Positions 9,449 through 20,676 of a stretch of DNA of 64,000 nucleotides are shown here, piece by piece. The notes beneath the pieces were generated by a model. The model was given only the letters and a program-made list of their open reading frames with translations. It ran no database searches and had not been told where the DNA came from. Each line of letters starts with the position of its first letter. Position 1 is the first letter of the stretch. Origin of the DNA: Ideonella sp. (GTDB taxonomy: Bacteria > Pseudomonadota > Gammaproteobacteria > Burkholderiales > Burkholderiaceae_C); assembly GCA_015075545.1 (NCBI GenBank), contig JABTUC010000002.1:669792-733791 (forward strand), given 5' to 3'. The position numbers and the translations under genes are program-made.

Positions 9449-10068
9449 CGACGATGCGACTGCGAGCGGCTGTTCTTGCGCTGATGCTGGGTGCGGGCCT
9501 GCTGGGCTGCGGCGACAAGGCCGCGAACCCGGCGCTGCCGAAGTCGTCGTTCCACTCGATCGACATCACCGGCGCCGAGTACGCGCGCACGTTCGAACTG
9601 CCCGACGCCGACGGCAGGATGCGCAACCTCGGCGAATTCAAGGGCAAGGTGGTCGTGGTCTTCTTCGGCTACACGCAATGCCCCGACGTGTGCCCGACCA
9701 CGATGGCCGAGCTGGCGCAGGTCAGGCGCGCGCTCGGCAACGACGCCGCGAAGCTGCAGGGCGTCTTCGTCACGGTCGATCCGCAGCGCGACACCGCCGT
9801 CGTGCTGAAGGCCTATCTCGACAACTTCGGCGCCGGCTTCGTCGGCCTGCGCGGCAGCGACGAGCAGATCAAGCAGGTGGCGCGCGAGTTCAAGGTGTTC
9901 TACGCCAAGGTGCCGGGCAAGACGGATTCGACCTACACGGTCGATCACAGCGCCGGCGCCTACGTGTTCGACACGCAGGGCCGCATCCGCCTGTACAGCC
10001 GCTACGGGGCGGGCCCGAAGGCCCTGGAGGACGATATCCGCGCGTTGCTGCGCGAGGCCGCAGCCTGA
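9445..10068 (+). CDS. SCO1/SenC-type copper metallochaperone lipoprotein
   Basis: Assembles the CuA site of subunit II. 207 residues with a lipoprotein signal ending LLGC (lipidated Cys22), then a thioredoxin fold with the copper ligands C79 and C83 (QCPDVCP) and H168 (TVDHSAGA). The ATG at 9445 overlaps the ctaB stop by 4 nt; an in-frame ATG at 9436 would add three residues. It closes the oxidase block and converges on rpoH, with only 14 nt between the two stops. Confidence 0.94.
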   Translation: MTTMRLRAAVLALMLGAGLLGCGDKAANPALPKSSFHSIDITGAEYARTFELPDADGRMRNLGEFKGKVVVVFFGYTQCPDVCPTTMAELAQVRRALGNDAAKLQGVFVTVDPQRDTAVVLKAYLDNFGAGFVGLRGSDEQIKQVAREFKVFYAKVPGKTDSTYTVDHSAGAYVFDTQGRIRLYSRYGAGPKALEDDIRALLREAAA

Positions 10069-10082
10069 AGGCCGCGGCGCGA

Positions 10083-11006
<924 letters not shown>

Positions 11007-11049
11007 CGGGCGTTTCTGATCGCTCGCTGGGGATTTGGTTCCTGCGATG

Positions 11050-11076
11050 TTAGCACTCAATGGAAGAGAGTGCTAA
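11050..11076 (-). promoter_or_regulatory. CIRCE operator (HrcA binding site) upstream of rpoH
   Basis: TTAGCACTC (11050-11058), a 9-nt spacer, then GAGTGCTAA (11068-11076): both arms and the spacer length match the CIRCE consensus with no mismatch. CIRCE is bound by the heat-shock repressor HrcA, classically in front of groESL and grpE/dnaK operons. Here it lies in the leader or promoter of rpoH, between ychF and rpoH. A weak promoter-like pair reading toward rpoH (TTGTTT, 17 nt, TTAGCA) would overlap the left CIRCE arm, but I am not confident in it. Confidence 0.93.
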
Positions 11077-11146
11077 TCGATGAGAAGCGCTGAAAACAAT
11101 GTCGGATTTGAGTGTTTGCGCAAACTAACCTATTAACGTCAATGGC

Positions 11147-12241
11147 TCAGACGTTGAACAGGAAGTTCATCACGTCGCCGTCCTTGACGACGTAGTCCTT
11201 GCCTTCGGCGCGCATCTTGCCGGCCTCCTTGGCGCCTTGCTCGCCGCCGTGGGCAACGTAGTCGTCGTAGGCGATCGTCTGGGCACGGATGAAGCCGCGC
11301 TCGAAGTCGGTGTGAATCACGCCGGCGGCCTGCGGGGCCGTGTCGCCAATGTGGATCGTCCAGGCGCGCACCTCCTTGGGCCCGGCGGTGAAGTAGGTCT
11401 GGAGCCCCAGCAGCTTGAACGCCGCGCGCACCAGCCGGCTGAGGCCCGACTCGGTCAACCCCATCTCGGCCAGGAACAGCCGGCGGTCGTCGTCGTCCAT
11501 CTCGGCCAGCTCGGCCTCGGTCTTGGCGCAGATCGCCACCACCGGGGTGGCGTGGCCGGCAGCGTGGTGCTCGAGCCGCTGCAGCAGCGGGTTGCCGGTG
11601 AAGCCGTCTTCGGCGACGTTGGCCACGATCATCGCCGGCTTGGCGGTGATGAGGCATAGTGGCTTGAGCACGGCGCGCTCCTCCTTGCTGAAGGCGATCG
11701 CGCGCACCGGGCGGCCCTGGTTCAGCGCCTCCTGGCAGCGGTTGAGCACGTCGACCAGTCGCTGCGCCTCCTTGTCGCCGCCGGCGCGGGCGAGCTTGGT
11801 CTGGCGCTGGAGCGCCTTCTCGACGGTGGCCAGGTCGGCCAGGCACAGCTCGGTCTGGATCACCTCGAGGTCGCCGACCGGGTCGACCTTGCCGGCGACG
11901 TGGACGACATTGGGGTCGTCGAAGCAGCGCACGACGTTGACGATGGCGTCGGTTTCGCGGATGTGCGACAGGAACTGATTGCCCAGGCCTTCGCCCTTGC
12001 TGGCGCCGGCCACCAGCCCGGCAATGTCGACGAACTCGACGATCGCCGGCACCACCTTCTCGGGCCTGGCGATCTCGGCCAGCCTGGCCAGCCGCGGGTC
12101 AGGCAACTCGACGATACCGACGTTGGGCTCGATCGTGCAGAAGGGGTAGTTCTCGGCCGCGATACCGGCCTTGGTGAGGGCATTGAAGAGGGTGGACTTG
12201 CCGACGTTGGGCAGGCCCACGATGCCGCACTTCAGGCTCAT
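11147..12241 (-). CDS. ychF: Redox-regulated ATPase YchF (Obg family)
   Basis: A universally conserved P-loop ATPase linked to ribosomes and oxidative stress. 364 residues with the P loop GLPNVGKST at 9-17, the [10 protein letters not shown] switch region, and NVAED in place of the NKxD of true GTPases, which explains the ATP preference of YchF. The C-terminal TGS domain is recognisable from [13 protein letters not shown] to the end. It is transcribed towards rpoH, with 140 nt between them that hold the rpoH control region. Confidence 0.96.
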   Translation of the reverse strand: MSLKCGIVGLPNVGKSTLFNALTKAGIAAENYPFCTIEPNVGIVELPDPRLARLAEIARPEKVVPAIVEFVDIAGLVAGASKGEGLGNQFLSHIRETDAIVNVVRCFDDPNVVHVAGKVDPVGDLEVIQTELCLADLATVEKALQRQTKLARAGGDKEAQRLVDVLNRCQEALNQGRPVRAIAFSKEERAVLKPLCLITAKPAMIVANVAEDGFTGNPLLQRLEHHAAGHATPVVAICAKTEAELAEMDDDDRRLFLAEMGLTESGLSRLVRAAFKLLGLQTYFTAGPKEVRAWTIHIGDTAPQAAGVIHTDFERGFIRAQTIAYDDYVAHGGEQGAKEAGKMRAEGKDYVVKDGDVMNFLFNV

Positions 12242-12346
12242 GGCGCTTTGGCGAGACTCAGGGATGGGTGCGCGACGCGGGCCGCGCGGGCGGGCAGCGA
12301 TTCTATGGCGGGGCCGCGAATCGCCGGCCGCAGCCGGGCCGGCTCG

Positions 12347-13201
12347 TCAGTCGAAGCGGATCGTCGCGCGGCCGCCCGCGCCTAGCCGCAACCAGCGGTC
12401 GAAGCCGTGCTCGACGATCGCATTCATGCCGAAGGTGAGCTTGCCGTCGAAGCGCGCGTCGGCGCGGTAGGCCGACAGCTCGGGGCCGACCGCCTGGTCG
12501 AGTTCGCCGCGCTGCGGATCGACGTCGGGGATCGAGCAGCGGGTGCACGGCTTGACCAGCCGCAGCCCCACCGGGCCGTCGTCGGTATCGATCTCGATGC
12601 GGTCGATCGAGTCCTCGCCGTGGGCATCGAGTCCGTCGAGCACGAGGTTGGGCCGGAAGCGGTCCGACTGCACCGTCGTGGCGCCGCGCGCGGCCAGGCG
12701 GCGATTCAGCTCCGCCAGCGACGCCGACGACACCACCAGCAGCGCAAAGGCGTCGGCGAAGGCGGTGAGCGCTCGTGCATCGCCAGTCCAGCGGCGGTCG
12801 GACAACCGCTGCACCTCGGGGTCGAAGCGCGCCAGCCGCACCGGCCGGTGCAGGAAATCGCTGAACCACTGCGCCGCCAGGTCGCCCATGTCGCCGGCGC
12901 GCACGGTGTCGTCCCACACGCGCACCGTGGCCTCGCGCTCGATGGCGTCGAGGGCGAGGTGCAGCGCCAGCATGCCCGGCGCGCGCAGCACCAGGTCGCT
13001 CGCGCGCAGGGTCGGTCGCACCAGCGCAAGCCGCGGCTCGACGCGCTGCGTCAGGAACACGCCCTGCTCGTCGACCACCATCCACTGGCGGTCCCACTCG
13101 AGGCCGGTTTCGATGACCAACGCCTGGTCGACCCCGATGCGGGCACACGATTTCACCGGATGCACGTACAGCCCGGCGATCGAGACGGTTTGCTCACTCA
13201 T
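12347..13201 (-). CDS. MOSC domain protein (YcbX-like)
   Basis: 284 residues starting at the ATG at 13201. An N-terminal MOSC beta-barrel domain begins with GLYVHPVKSC and carries WDRQWMVVDEQG; the C-terminal MOSC core has FRPNLVLDG and VKPCTRCSIPDVDP, with the molybdenum-binding Cys expected at C219 or C222. YcbX-type proteins reduce N-hydroxylated compounds with the molybdenum cofactor. No 2Fe-2S ferredoxin domain is present, so it is the short form. It is divergent from the hydroxylase gene, 55 nt away. Confidence 0.85.
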   Translation of the reverse strand: MSEQTVSIAGLYVHPVKSCARIGVDQALVIETGLEWDRQWMVVDEQGVFLTQRVEPRLALVRPTLRASDLVLRAPGMLALHLALDAIEREATVRVWDDTVRAGDMGDLAAQWFSDFLHRPVRLARFDPEVQRLSDRRWTGDARALTAFADAFALLVVSSASLAELNRRLAARGATTVQSDRFRPNLVLDGLDAHGEDSIDRIEIDTDDGPVGLRLVKPCTRCSIPDVDPQRGELDQAVGPELSAYRADARFDGKLTFGMNAIVEHGFDRWLRLGAGGRATIRFD

Positions 13202-13256
13202 GGCATGCCGATTCTGCCTTGCCGGCAGCGCGCGGATGCGCTGCCTACAATGCCCC

Positions 13257-14369
13257 ATGTCAATGGCGGTGGATGTCGGCATCCGGGGGCGCGGCGCGGT
13301 GGCGACCACCCTCGCCCTCGCGCTCGGCCAGCAGGGCCTGCGCGTCGCGCTGAGCGCCGCGATCGCCAACGATCCTTCGCGCAGCGACGTGCGCGCCTAT
13401 GCGTTGAACGCGGCGTCGAGGCGGTTGCTGCAGCGGCTCAAGGTCTGGGACGCCTTGCCGGGCGACGCCGTGACGCCGGTCTACGAGATGCACGTGCGCG
13501 GCGATGCTGGGGCCGGACGGCTGCGCTTCTCGTCGTGGACGCAGCGTGTCGACGCGCTGGCGTGGATCGTCGACGCTGCCGAGCTCGACCGCGCAGCGAA
13601 CGACGCACTGCGTTTCGCCGCCCACGTGCAGCGCGGCGACGACGCGCCGCCGGCCGCGCTGACCGTGTACGCCGAGGGCAAGCACTCGGCCTCGCGCGCC
13701 GCGCTCGGCGCGCGCTTCGAGCGCCACGACTACGGCCAGACGGCGATCGCCGCGCGACTCACCGCCGCCGAGCCGCACCAGGGGGTGGCGCATCAGTGGT
13801 TCCGCGCGCCCGATGTGCTGGCGCTGCTGCCTTTCGATCGCCCGCAGGCGCAGCGGTCGTACGCGCTGGTGTGGTCGCTGCCGCGCGATCGCGCCGACGC
13901 GCTGATGGCGCTGGAGGCCGCCGACTTCGAGCGCGAGCTGAACTCCGCCGGAGCCGATCTGCCGACCGGCCTGAGCCTGGCCAGCGAGCGCTCGGCGTGG
14001 CCGCTGGCGCTGGCCAGCGCGCAGCCGAGCTGCGGCGAAGGCTGGGTGCTGATCGGTGACGCCGCGCATCTGGTGCATCCTTTGGCGGGGCAGGGGCTCA
14101 ACCTCGGGCTGGGCGACGTGCAGGCGCTGGCCGACACGCTGGCCGGCCGCGAGCCGTGGCGGCGGCTCGGCGACGAGCGGCTGCTGCGACGTTACGCGCG
14201 CTCGCGCGCCTGGCCGGTGCAGTCGATGTCGTGGCTGGCCGATGCCCTGGTGCAGGGTTTTTCTTCGCCGCACGCTTGGGTGCGGGAACTTCGCAATCGC
14301 GGCATGGGATTGATCGATCGTGCCGCGCCGGCCAAGCGATGGCTGGCCGCGCAGGCACTCGATGGTTGA
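13257..14369 (+). CDS. UbiH/UbiF-family FAD-dependent hydroxylase
   Basis: A 370-residue flavoprotein monooxygenase of the ubiquinone ring-hydroxylase family (UbiH, UbiF, UbiI, COQ6). The FAD-pyrophosphate motif EGWVLIGDAAHLVHPLAGQG and the following GLNLGLGDVQAL are canonical. The N-terminal dinucleotide motif reads GRGAVA, with Ala instead of the last Gly of GxGxxG, and the protein is shorter than typical UbiH (about 390-400). It could be a diverged ubiquinone hydroxylase; which ring position it acts on cannot be said. A TACAAT hexamer ends 5 nt before the ATG. Confidence 0.8.
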   Translation: MSMAVDVGIRGRGAVATTLALALGQQGLRVALSAAIANDPSRSDVRAYALNAASRRLLQRLKVWDALPGDAVTPVYEMHVRGDAGAGRLRFSSWTQRVDALAWIVDAAELDRAANDALRFAAHVQRGDDAPPAALTVYAEGKHSASRAALGARFERHDYGQTAIAARLTAAEPHQGVAHQWFRAPDVLALLPFDRPQAQRSYALVWSLPRDRADALMALEAADFERELNSAGADLPTGLSLASERSAWPLALASAQPSCGEGWVLIGDAAHLVHPLAGQGLNLGLGDVQALADTLAGREPWRRLGDERLLRRYARSRAWPVQSMSWLADALVQGFSSPHAWVRELRNRGMGLIDRAAPAKRWLAAQALDG

Positions 14370-14387
14370 ACGATGAGGAGTTCAGGC

Positions 14388-15107
14388 ATGTTGTCCGTCC
14401 GAACGATGCTGGCGGTGCTTGCGCTGGCGCTGGCTTGCGGCGCGTGGGCCGACGAGGCGGCGATCCGCAAGAACCTGGCCGCGCGCTTGCCCAACTTCCC
14501 GCCGATCGACGAGGTGAGCAAGACGCCGATCCCCGGCCTCTACGAGGTGCGCATCGGCACCGACGTGCTGTACACCGACGAGCAGGGGCAGTACGTGATC
14601 CAGGGCAGCATCATCGATACCAAGACGCGCGCCAACCTCACCGAGGCGCGCATCGCCAAGCTGACGCAGATCGATTTCGCCAGTCTGCCGCTGAAGGACG
14701 CCATGCTCATCAAGCAGGGCAGCGGTGCGCGCAAGCTGGTGGTGTTCGCCGACCCCAACTGCGGCTACTGCAAGCGGCTCGAGCGCGACCTGGTGGCGCT
14801 GAAGGATGTGTCGATCTACACCTTCCTGTACCCGATTCTCGGGCCCGACTCCAACGTCAAGTCGCGCGACATCTGGTGCGCGCGCGAACCCGGCAAGGTG
14901 TGGCGCAGCTGGATGGTCGACGGCGCCACGCCGCCCAAGGCGATGGGCGCATGCGACACCGCCGCGCTCGAGCGCAACCTCGCGCTCGGCAGCCGCCACC
15001 GTGTGAACGGCACGCCGGCCGTGGTGTTCGAAGACGGCAGCCGCTCGCCCGGCGCGTTGCCGCTCGAGCAGATCGAGAGCCGGCTGATCGCTGCCGCCAA
15101 GCGCTGA
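14388..15107 (+). CDS. dsbC: Thiol:disulfide interchange protein DsbC
   Basis: A periplasmic disulfide isomerase. 239 residues with a signal peptide (cleavage near GAWADEAA), an N-terminal dimerisation domain and a C-terminal thioredoxin fold with the CGYC active site (C125, C128) and the cis-Pro loop NGTPAVVF. A GAGGAG site seven bases before ATG 14388 decides the start over the in-frame ATG at 14373. Its work fits a neighbourhood exporting many Cys-rich oxidase assembly factors, though DsbC is general. Confidence 0.92.
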   Translation: MLSVRTMLAVLALALACGAWADEAAIRKNLAARLPNFPPIDEVSKTPIPGLYEVRIGTDVLYTDEQGQYVIQGSIIDTKTRANLTEARIAKLTQIDFASLPLKDAMLIKQGSGARKLVVFADPNCGYCKRLERDLVALKDVSIYTFLYPILGPDSNVKSRDIWCAREPGKVWRSWMVDGATPPKAMGACDTAALERNLALGSRHRVNGTPAVVFEDGSRSPGALPLEQIESRLIAAAKR

Positions 15108-15158
15108 AGGCGTCGGTGCCGTGATGCCGGGCGCGGCGGCGCGGGACAATGCGTGCCC

Positions 15159-16895
15159 ATGATTCGCTATCGCATCGAGCCCGCCGATCGTCACAGCCAT
15201 CACTTCCACGTCACGCTGACGCTGCGCGACCCGGCAGATGAGCAGGTGCTCAGCCTGCCGGTGTGGATTCCCGGCAGCTACCTGGTGCGCGAATTCGCAC
15301 GCCACCTCTCGCACCTGCGCGCCTGGCAGGGCCGCCGCGAGGTGCCGCTGCAGCAGCTCGACAAGTCGCGCTGGGCGGCGCGCTGCCGCGGCCGCACGGC
15401 GCTGCGCGTGAGCTATCGCGTCTACGCCTTCGACACATCGGTGCGCGCCTGCTGGCTCGACGCGCAGCGCGGCTTCTTCAACGGCACCAGCGTCTGCCTG
15501 CGCGCAGAGGGGCGCGAGGCGCAACCGCATCGCATCGAGTTCGTCGCGCTGCCGCGCGGCTGGCAGGTGGCCACCGCGATGTCGCGCGTGCGCGGTGCTG
15601 CCAATGTCTTCGAGGCGGCCGACTACGACGAGCTGGTCGACCATCCGTTCGAACTCGGTACGTTCTGGCGCGGGCACTTCGACGCCGGGGGCGCGCCGCA
15701 CGAGTTCGTCGTCGCCGCCGCCTACGACGGCTTCGACGGCGATCGGCTGCTCGCCGACACGCAGCGCATCTGCGAGACCCAGATCGCTTTCTGGCACGGA
15801 CGCGTCCGCGCGCGGCCACCGTTCGCGCACTACCTGTTCGCACTGAACGCGGTCGAGGATGGACGTGGCGGCCTCGAGCACCGCAGCAGCACCGCGCTGC
15901 TCGCGCCGCGGCGCAGCCTGCCGCGGCCGGGCATGGGCGCGGCGCACGAGGCTTACGTCGACCTGCTCGGGCTGATCAGCCACGAGTACTTCCACGCCTG
16001 GAACGTGAAGCGGCTGAAGCCGGCGGAGTTCGCGCGCCTCGACTACGCGCGCGAGAACCACACCCAGCTTCTGTGGTTCTTCGAGGGCTTCACGTCGTAC
16101 TACGACGACCTGATGCTCTTGCGCGCCGGGCTGATCGAAGCCGCGGCCTATCTCGGGTTGCTGGCCAAGAGCGTCAACGCGGTGCGCGCCACGCCGGGCC
16201 GCCAGGTGCACAGCCTGGCGCAGGCGAGCTTCGAGGCCTGGACCAAGTACTACCGCAGCGACGAGAACACACCGAACATCACGGTGAGCTACTACGCCAA
16301 GGGCGCGCTGACCGCGCTGGCGCTCGACCTCGCGCTGCGCCAGAGCGGTGCTTCGCTCGACGCGGTGATGCGCGCGCTGTGGCGAGGCACCCGTGGCGGG
16401 CCGATCGACGAGCCGCGCATCGCGCAGGCGGTGGAGGCTGCCGGCGGGCGCGCGCTGGCGCGCGAGCTGCAGCACTGGGTGCATGGCACGGGAGAGCTGC
16501 CGCTGCAGCGTCTGCTCGTCGCTGCGGGTATCGCGGTGCACGAGGAAGCTGCCACGCTCGCGACGGGGCTCGGCCTGCGCCTGAGCGAAGGCCCGCTGAC
16601 GGGCGTGCAGGTCAAGACGGTGCTGGTCGACAGCGCAGCCGCGCGTGCCGGTATCAGCGCGGGCGACGAGTTGCTCGCCATCGACGGCTGGCGCATCCGG
16701 CGGCTCGACGAGATGCTGCAGTGGAGCGCACCCGAGCGGCCGTTTCAACTGCTGCTGTCGCGCGATCGACGGCTGCACACCGTGCGCGTCGAACCCGACC
16801 TGCGCTCGCCGCTGCGCCGGCAGTGGCGGCTGGCGCTCGACGACACCGCCGCACGGCCTGCGCTGGCGAGGCGACGCGCATGGCTGGGGTGCTGA
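15159..16895 (+). CDS. M61 family glycyl aminopeptidase-like metalloprotease with PDZ domain
   Basis: A 578-residue protein with an N-terminal beta domain ([17 protein letters not shown]), the M61 catalytic core with zinc motif HEYFH around residue 275 ([16 protein letters not shown]) and the downstream [12 protein letters not shown], and a C-terminal PDZ domain ([21 protein letters not shown]). No signal peptide is visible, so it is probably cytoplasmic. A GACAAT hexamer ends eight bases before the ATG, so the mRNA may be leaderless. The last 16 nt overlap the next gene. Confidence 0.92.
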   Translation: MIRYRIEPADRHSHHFHVTLTLRDPADEQVLSLPVWIPGSYLVREFARHLSHLRAWQGRREVPLQQLDKSRWAARCRGRTALRVSYRVYAFDTSVRACWLDAQRGFFNGTSVCLRAEGREAQPHRIEFVALPRGWQVATAMSRVRGAANVFEAADYDELVDHPFELGTFWRGHFDAGGAPHEFVVAAAYDGFDGDRLLADTQRICETQIAFWHGRVRARPPFAHYLFALNAVEDGRGGLEHRSSTALLAPRRSLPRPGMGAAHEAYVDLLGLISHEYFHAWNVKRLKPAEFARLDYARENHTQLLWFFEGFTSYYDDLMLLRAGLIEAAAYLGLLAKSVNAVRATPGRQVHSLAQASFEAWTKYYRSDENTPNITVSYYAKGALTALALDLALRQSGASLDAVMRALWRGTRGGPIDEPRIAQAVEAAGGRALARELQHWVHGTGELPLQRLLVAAGIAVHEEAATLATGLGLRLSEGPLTGVQVKTVLVDSAAARAGISAGDELLAIDGWRIRRLDEMLQWSAPERPFQLLLSRDRRLHTVRVEPDLRSPLRRQWRLALDDTAARPALARRRAWLGC

Positions 16896-18082
16896 AGCCG
16901 CATTCGCCGCTGCAGCGCCCGCTGGGCATCGTGTTGGTGGTGGCCGTGACCCTGGCGCACTTGTGGCTGGGCGACGAACTGATGGAAGACCGCCTGGGTT
17001 TCGGGACGCAAGCCGGCGGCATGCGTCGCATCGAGGTGGCCTATGTGCGCGAGCTGTCCGTGGCGCCACCGCCCAAGCCGGTGCCTCGTCGCCCACGGCC
17101 TGCGCCGCGACCGCGCCGCGCCCTGGCCAAGGCACCTCCCGCATCGGCGCCGGCCAGTTCGGTGGCGAGATCGGTGCTCGACGGCGCGATCGTCGAGACG
17201 GTCGAACCGCTGCCCGCGCCCTCGGCGATGCCGGCATTCGAGCGGCCCGCAGCGTCGTTGGCCGCCGCCTCAGCACCGGCGGGCGTCGAGCCGAACGCGG
17301 CTGTCTCGCCCGCCACCGTGGCCGACGCGGCCAGTGCGCCGGCAGCCAGCGCCTCCGCGCCGACTGCGGCGGTGGCCAGCGTGCAGCCGGCCAGTGCCGC
17401 CGCGCCGGCGTTCGACTGGCCGCCGTCGACGCGCCTTACCTACGCGATGCGCGGCAACTACCGCGGCGAAGTGCAGGGCTCGGCCACGGTGGAGTGGATC
17501 CGCGCCGGTCTGCACTATCAGGTGCACCTGGAGGCGATGGTCGGGCCCAGCTTCGCGCCGATCCTGGTGCGACGCGCCAGCAGCGACGGCGTACTTGGCG
17601 ACCACGGACTGACACCGCATCGCTTCGAGGGCGAGCAGCGCGTGGCCTTCAGGAGCCGGCGCTGGGCGATGACCTTCGAGCCCGACCGCGTGCGCCTTCC
17701 CGAGGGGCGCGAAGGCCCGGCGCTGCCCGGCGTCCAGGACGAAGCGAGCCTGTTCGTGCAGCTCACCTGGCTCTTCACCACGCAGCCGCAGATGCTGCAG
17801 CCCGGCCGCAGCATCGAGGTGCCGCTGGCGCTGCCGCGGCGCGTCGAGGTGTGGCAGTACGACGTGGTGGCTCAGGAGACGCTGCGGCTTCCTTTCGGCG
17901 AGGTGAGCACGACGCATGTCAAGCCGCGGCGCCTGCACCGGCCGGGGCCCGAGATCACGACCCAGATGTGGTTCGCCCCGGGGCTGCAGTACCTGCCGGT
18001 GCGCATTCTGGTCGAGCAGGGCGACGACACCTTCATCGATCTGCAGCTCGAGCGCCCACCGCAGCAGGCGGCCGACCGCTGA
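16880..18082 (+). CDS. DUF3108 domain protein
   Basis: 400 residues: a short N-terminal hydrophobic anchor (about 14-28), a long Ala/Pro/Ser-rich linker (about 60-175), then a DUF3108 domain from [13 protein letters not shown] to the C-terminus, with [11 protein letters not shown] and [17 protein letters not shown]3108 proteins are predicted periplasmic or outer-membrane-facing beta-rich proteins of unknown function. The linker resembles a periplasm-spanning spacer as in TonB-like proteins; this is inference. It overlaps the M61 peptidase gene by 16 nt. Confidence 0.82.
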   Translation: MAGVLKPHSPLQRPLGIVLVVAVTLAHLWLGDELMEDRLGFGTQAGGMRRIEVAYVRELSVAPPPKPVPRRPRPAPRPRRALAKAPPASAPASSVARSVLDGAIVETVEPLPAPSAMPAFERPAASLAAASAPAGVEPNAAVSPATVADAASAPAASASAPTAAVASVQPASAAAPAFDWPPSTRLTYAMRGNYRGEVQGSATVEWIRAGLHYQVHLEAMVGPSFAPILVRRASSDGVLGDHGLTPHRFEGEQRVAFRSRRWAMTFEPDRVRLPEGREGPALPGVQDEASLFVQLTWLFTTQPQMLQPGRSIEVPLALPRRVEVWQYDVVAQETLRLPFGEVSTTHVKPRRLHRPGPEITTQMWFAPGLQYLPVRILVEQGDDTFIDLQLERPPQQAADR

Positions 18083-18138
18083 GGACCGCCGCGCCTATGG
18101 TGCAATGCGGTTTTCGCAGTTGCCGCAGGAGCCCTTCG

Positions 18139-18927
18139 ATGAGCGAGCCGTTGATCCTCACCTCCACCCGTGGCGACGGTGCCCGCCGCGTCGGCCTGGT
18201 GCAGTTGAACCGGCCCAAGCAGCTCAACGCGCTGAACGACGCGCTGATGGACGAACTCGGCGCCGCGCTGCTGGCGTTCGACGCCGACGATGGCATCGGC
18301 TGCATCGTGATCACCGGCAGCGACAAGGCCTTCGCCGCCGGCGCCGACATCGCGGCGATGGCCAAGTACAGCTACATGGACGTGCATCGCAACGAGTACA
18401 TCACGCGCAACTGGGAGACCATCCGCCGCGTGCGCAAACCGGTGATCGCCGCGGTGGCCGGCTTCGCGCTCGGCGGCGGCTGCGAGCTGGCGATGATGTG
18501 CGACTTCATCATCGCCGCCGACACGGCGAAGTTCGGCCAGCCCGAGATCAAGATCGGCGTCATCCCTGGCGCCGGCGGCACGCAGCGACTGCCGCGCGCG
18601 GTGGGCAAGAGCAAGGCGATGGACATGGTGCTGACCGCGCGCATGATGGATGCGGCCGAGGCCGAGCGCACCGGGCTCGTCTCGCGCGTGGTGGCGGCCG
18701 ACAAGCTGCTCGACGAGGCGCTCGCCGCCGCGGTCACGATCTGCGCGATGAGCGGCCCGAGCGTCGCGCTGGCCAAGGAGTGCGTCAACCGCGCGTTCGA
18801 GGCGCCGCTGTCCGACGGCGTGATGTACGAGCGGCGGCTGTTCCACTCGCTGTTCGCCACCGAAGATCAGAAGGAAGGCATGGACGCCTTCCTCAATAAG
18901 CGCGCGCCGAAGTTCAGCAACGGCTGA
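18139..18927 (+). CDS. Enoyl-CoA hydratase
   Basis: Hydrates 2-trans-enoyl-CoA to 3-hydroxyacyl-CoA in fatty-acid beta-oxidation. 262 residues of the crotonase fold with [10 protein letters not shown] and [13 protein letters not shown] forming the oxyanion hole, and both catalytic glutamates E116 and E136 spaced 20 apart as in mammalian crotonase (E144, E164). This argues for a true hydratase rather than another crotonase. A GCAGGAG site precedes the ATG. It is convergent with lysS. Confidence 0.93.
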   Translation: MSEPLILTSTRGDGARRVGLVQLNRPKQLNALNDALMDELGAALLAFDADDGIGCIVITGSDKAFAAGADIAAMAKYSYMDVHRNEYITRNWETIRRVRKPVIAAVAGFALGGGCELAMMCDFIIAADTAKFGQPEIKIGVIPGAGGTQRLPRAVGKSKAMDMVLTARMMDAAEAERTGLVSRVVAADKLLDEALAAAVTICAMSGPSVALAKECVNRAFEAPLSDGVMYERRLFHSLFATEDQKEGMDAFLNKRAPKFSNG

Positions 18928-18994
18928 GCCCTCGCGGCCCGGCCCGCATGGCGCGCCGCTTCGCAAGTACGCTGGGACTGGCTCTCGTCCGGCC

Positions 18995-20503
18995 TCAGCC
19001 CTCTCTGCGCAACGCCGGGAACAGGATCACGTCGCGGATGCTCGGGCTGTCGGTGAGCAGCATCACCAGGCGGTCGATGCCGACGCCGCAGCCGCCGGCC
19101 GGCGGCATGCCGTACTCCAGGGCGCGGATGAAGTCGGCGTCGTAGTACATCGCCTCCTCGTCGCCCGCCTCCTTATTGGCGGCCTGCGCCTGGAAGCGCG
19201 CGGCCTGGTCCTCGGCGTCGTTGAGTTCCGAGAAGCCGTTGGCGATCTCGCGGCCGGTGATGTACAGCTCGAAGCGCTCGGTGCGGGTGGGGTCGGCGTC
19301 GGAGGCGCGCGCCAGCGGGCTCACCTCGACCGGGTGGTCGACGATGAAGGTCGGATCCCACAGGTGCTGCTCGACCAGTTGCTCGAACACCGCGAACTGC
19401 AGTTGCGCCAGGTTCCAGTGCGCCGGCGGCTCGTCGCCGTGCTTCTTCAGCTCGGCGCGCAGCGCGCGCGCGTCGTCGAGGTGCGCGCTGCCGATCGAAG
19501 GCACGTGGCGCGCCACCGCGTCGCGGATCGACAGCCGCGCGAACGGCGCCTGCAGATCGACTGCGCGCCCCTGGTAGCTGAGCTGCCCGCTGCCCGCGGT
19601 GTGGCGCGCGGCATGGCGGATCACCTGCTCGGTGCAGGCCATCACGTCGTGGTAGTTCCAGTACGCCGCGTAGAACTCCATCATCGTGAACTCGGGGTTG
19701 TGGCGCACCGAGATGCCTTCGTTGCGGAAGTTGCGGTTGATCTCGAACACCCGCTCGAAGCCGCCGACCAGCAGCCGCTTGAGGTACAGCTCCGGCGCGA
19801 TGCGCAGGAACATCTGCTGGTCGAGCGCGTTGTGGTGGGTGACGAACGGCTTGGCGTTGGCGCCGCCGGGGATCGGGTGCAGCATCGGCGTCTCGACCTC
19901 GAGAAAGCCGTGCTCGACCATGAAGTTGCGGATCGACGCCACGCACTTGCTGCGCGCCACGAAGCGCGCGCGCGCCTGCTCGTCGGCGATCAGGTCGGCG
20001 TAGCGCTGTCGCACCTTCTGCTCGGCGTCGGCCATGCCGTGGAACTTGTCGGGCAGCGGCCGCAGGTTCTTGGTGAGCAGCCGGATCGAGGTGGCCTTGA
20101 CGGTCAGCTCGCCGGTCTTGGTGCGCATCAGCGTGCCCTCGCAGCCGACGATGTCGCCCAGGTCCCAGTGCTTGAAGGCGGCGTAGGCCTCCTCGCCGAC
20201 GAGGTCGGTGGCCACCCGCAGCTGGATGCGCCCGCCGGTGGGGCCGAACGAGCCGTCTTGCAGCGTGGCGAAGCTCGCCTTGCCCATCAGCCGCTTGAGC
20301 ATCATGCGCCCGGCCACCGCCACGGCCACGCCCTGCGGCTCGAGCTGCTCGTTGGGCACGTCGGCGTAGCGCTGCTGCAGCTCGGCGGCCTGGTGGCGCG
20401 GCTTGAAGTCGTTGGGGAAGGCGGGCTTGCCCAGTGCGCGCAACTGCGCCAGCTTCTGGCGGCGCTCGGCGATGAGGGCGTTGTCGTCGGGGGTGTCGGT
20501 CAT
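18995..20503 (-). CDS. lysS: Lysyl-tRNA synthetase, class II
   Basis: 502 residues from the ATG at 20503. An N-terminal OB-fold anticodon-binding domain ([20 protein letters not shown]) precedes the class II catalytic core, with motif 2 [20 protein letters not shown] and motif 3 GIDRLVMLL near the C-terminus. The frame is open another 36 codons upstream, but those have no conserved look. The 173 nt to the divergent wbpB gene hold no other gene. Confidence 0.96.
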   Translation of the reverse strand: MTDTPDDNALIAERRQKLAQLRALGKPAFPNDFKPRHQAAELQQRYADVPNEQLEPQGVAVAVAGRMMLKRLMGKASFATLQDGSFGPTGGRIQLRVATDLVGEEAYAAFKHWDLGDIVGCEGTLMRTKTGELTVKATSIRLLTKNLRPLPDKFHGMADAEQKVRQRYADLIADEQARARFVARSKCVASIRNFMVEHGFLEVETPMLHPIPGGANAKPFVTHHNALDQQMFLRIAPELYLKRLLVGGFERVFEINRNFRNEGISVRHNPEFTMMEFYAAYWNYHDVMACTEQVIRHAARHTAGSGQLSYQGRAVDLQAPFARLSIRDAVARHVPSIGSAHLDDARALRAELKKHGDEPPAHWNLAQLQFAVFEQLVEQHLWDPTFIVDHPVEVSPLARASDADPTRTERFELYITGREIANGFSELNDAEDQAARFQAQAANKEAGDEEAMYYDADFIRALEYGMPPAGGCGVGIDRLVMLLTDSPSIRDVILFPALRREG

Positions 20504-20676
20504 CGGCGGGCTTTCGGTCCGTGCCGATGTTAACGATTCGGGCGTGGGTGCCGGGCCACTGCCAGCCGCGGCCACGCATCGGTTCGATGGGACAATCATG
20601 CGGCGGCCCAATGAGCCTGCCCAGAGTTGATCGCTCCAGAAGGTGCCGTCGCGGCACCGTGCCAGCCCGCCGAAAC

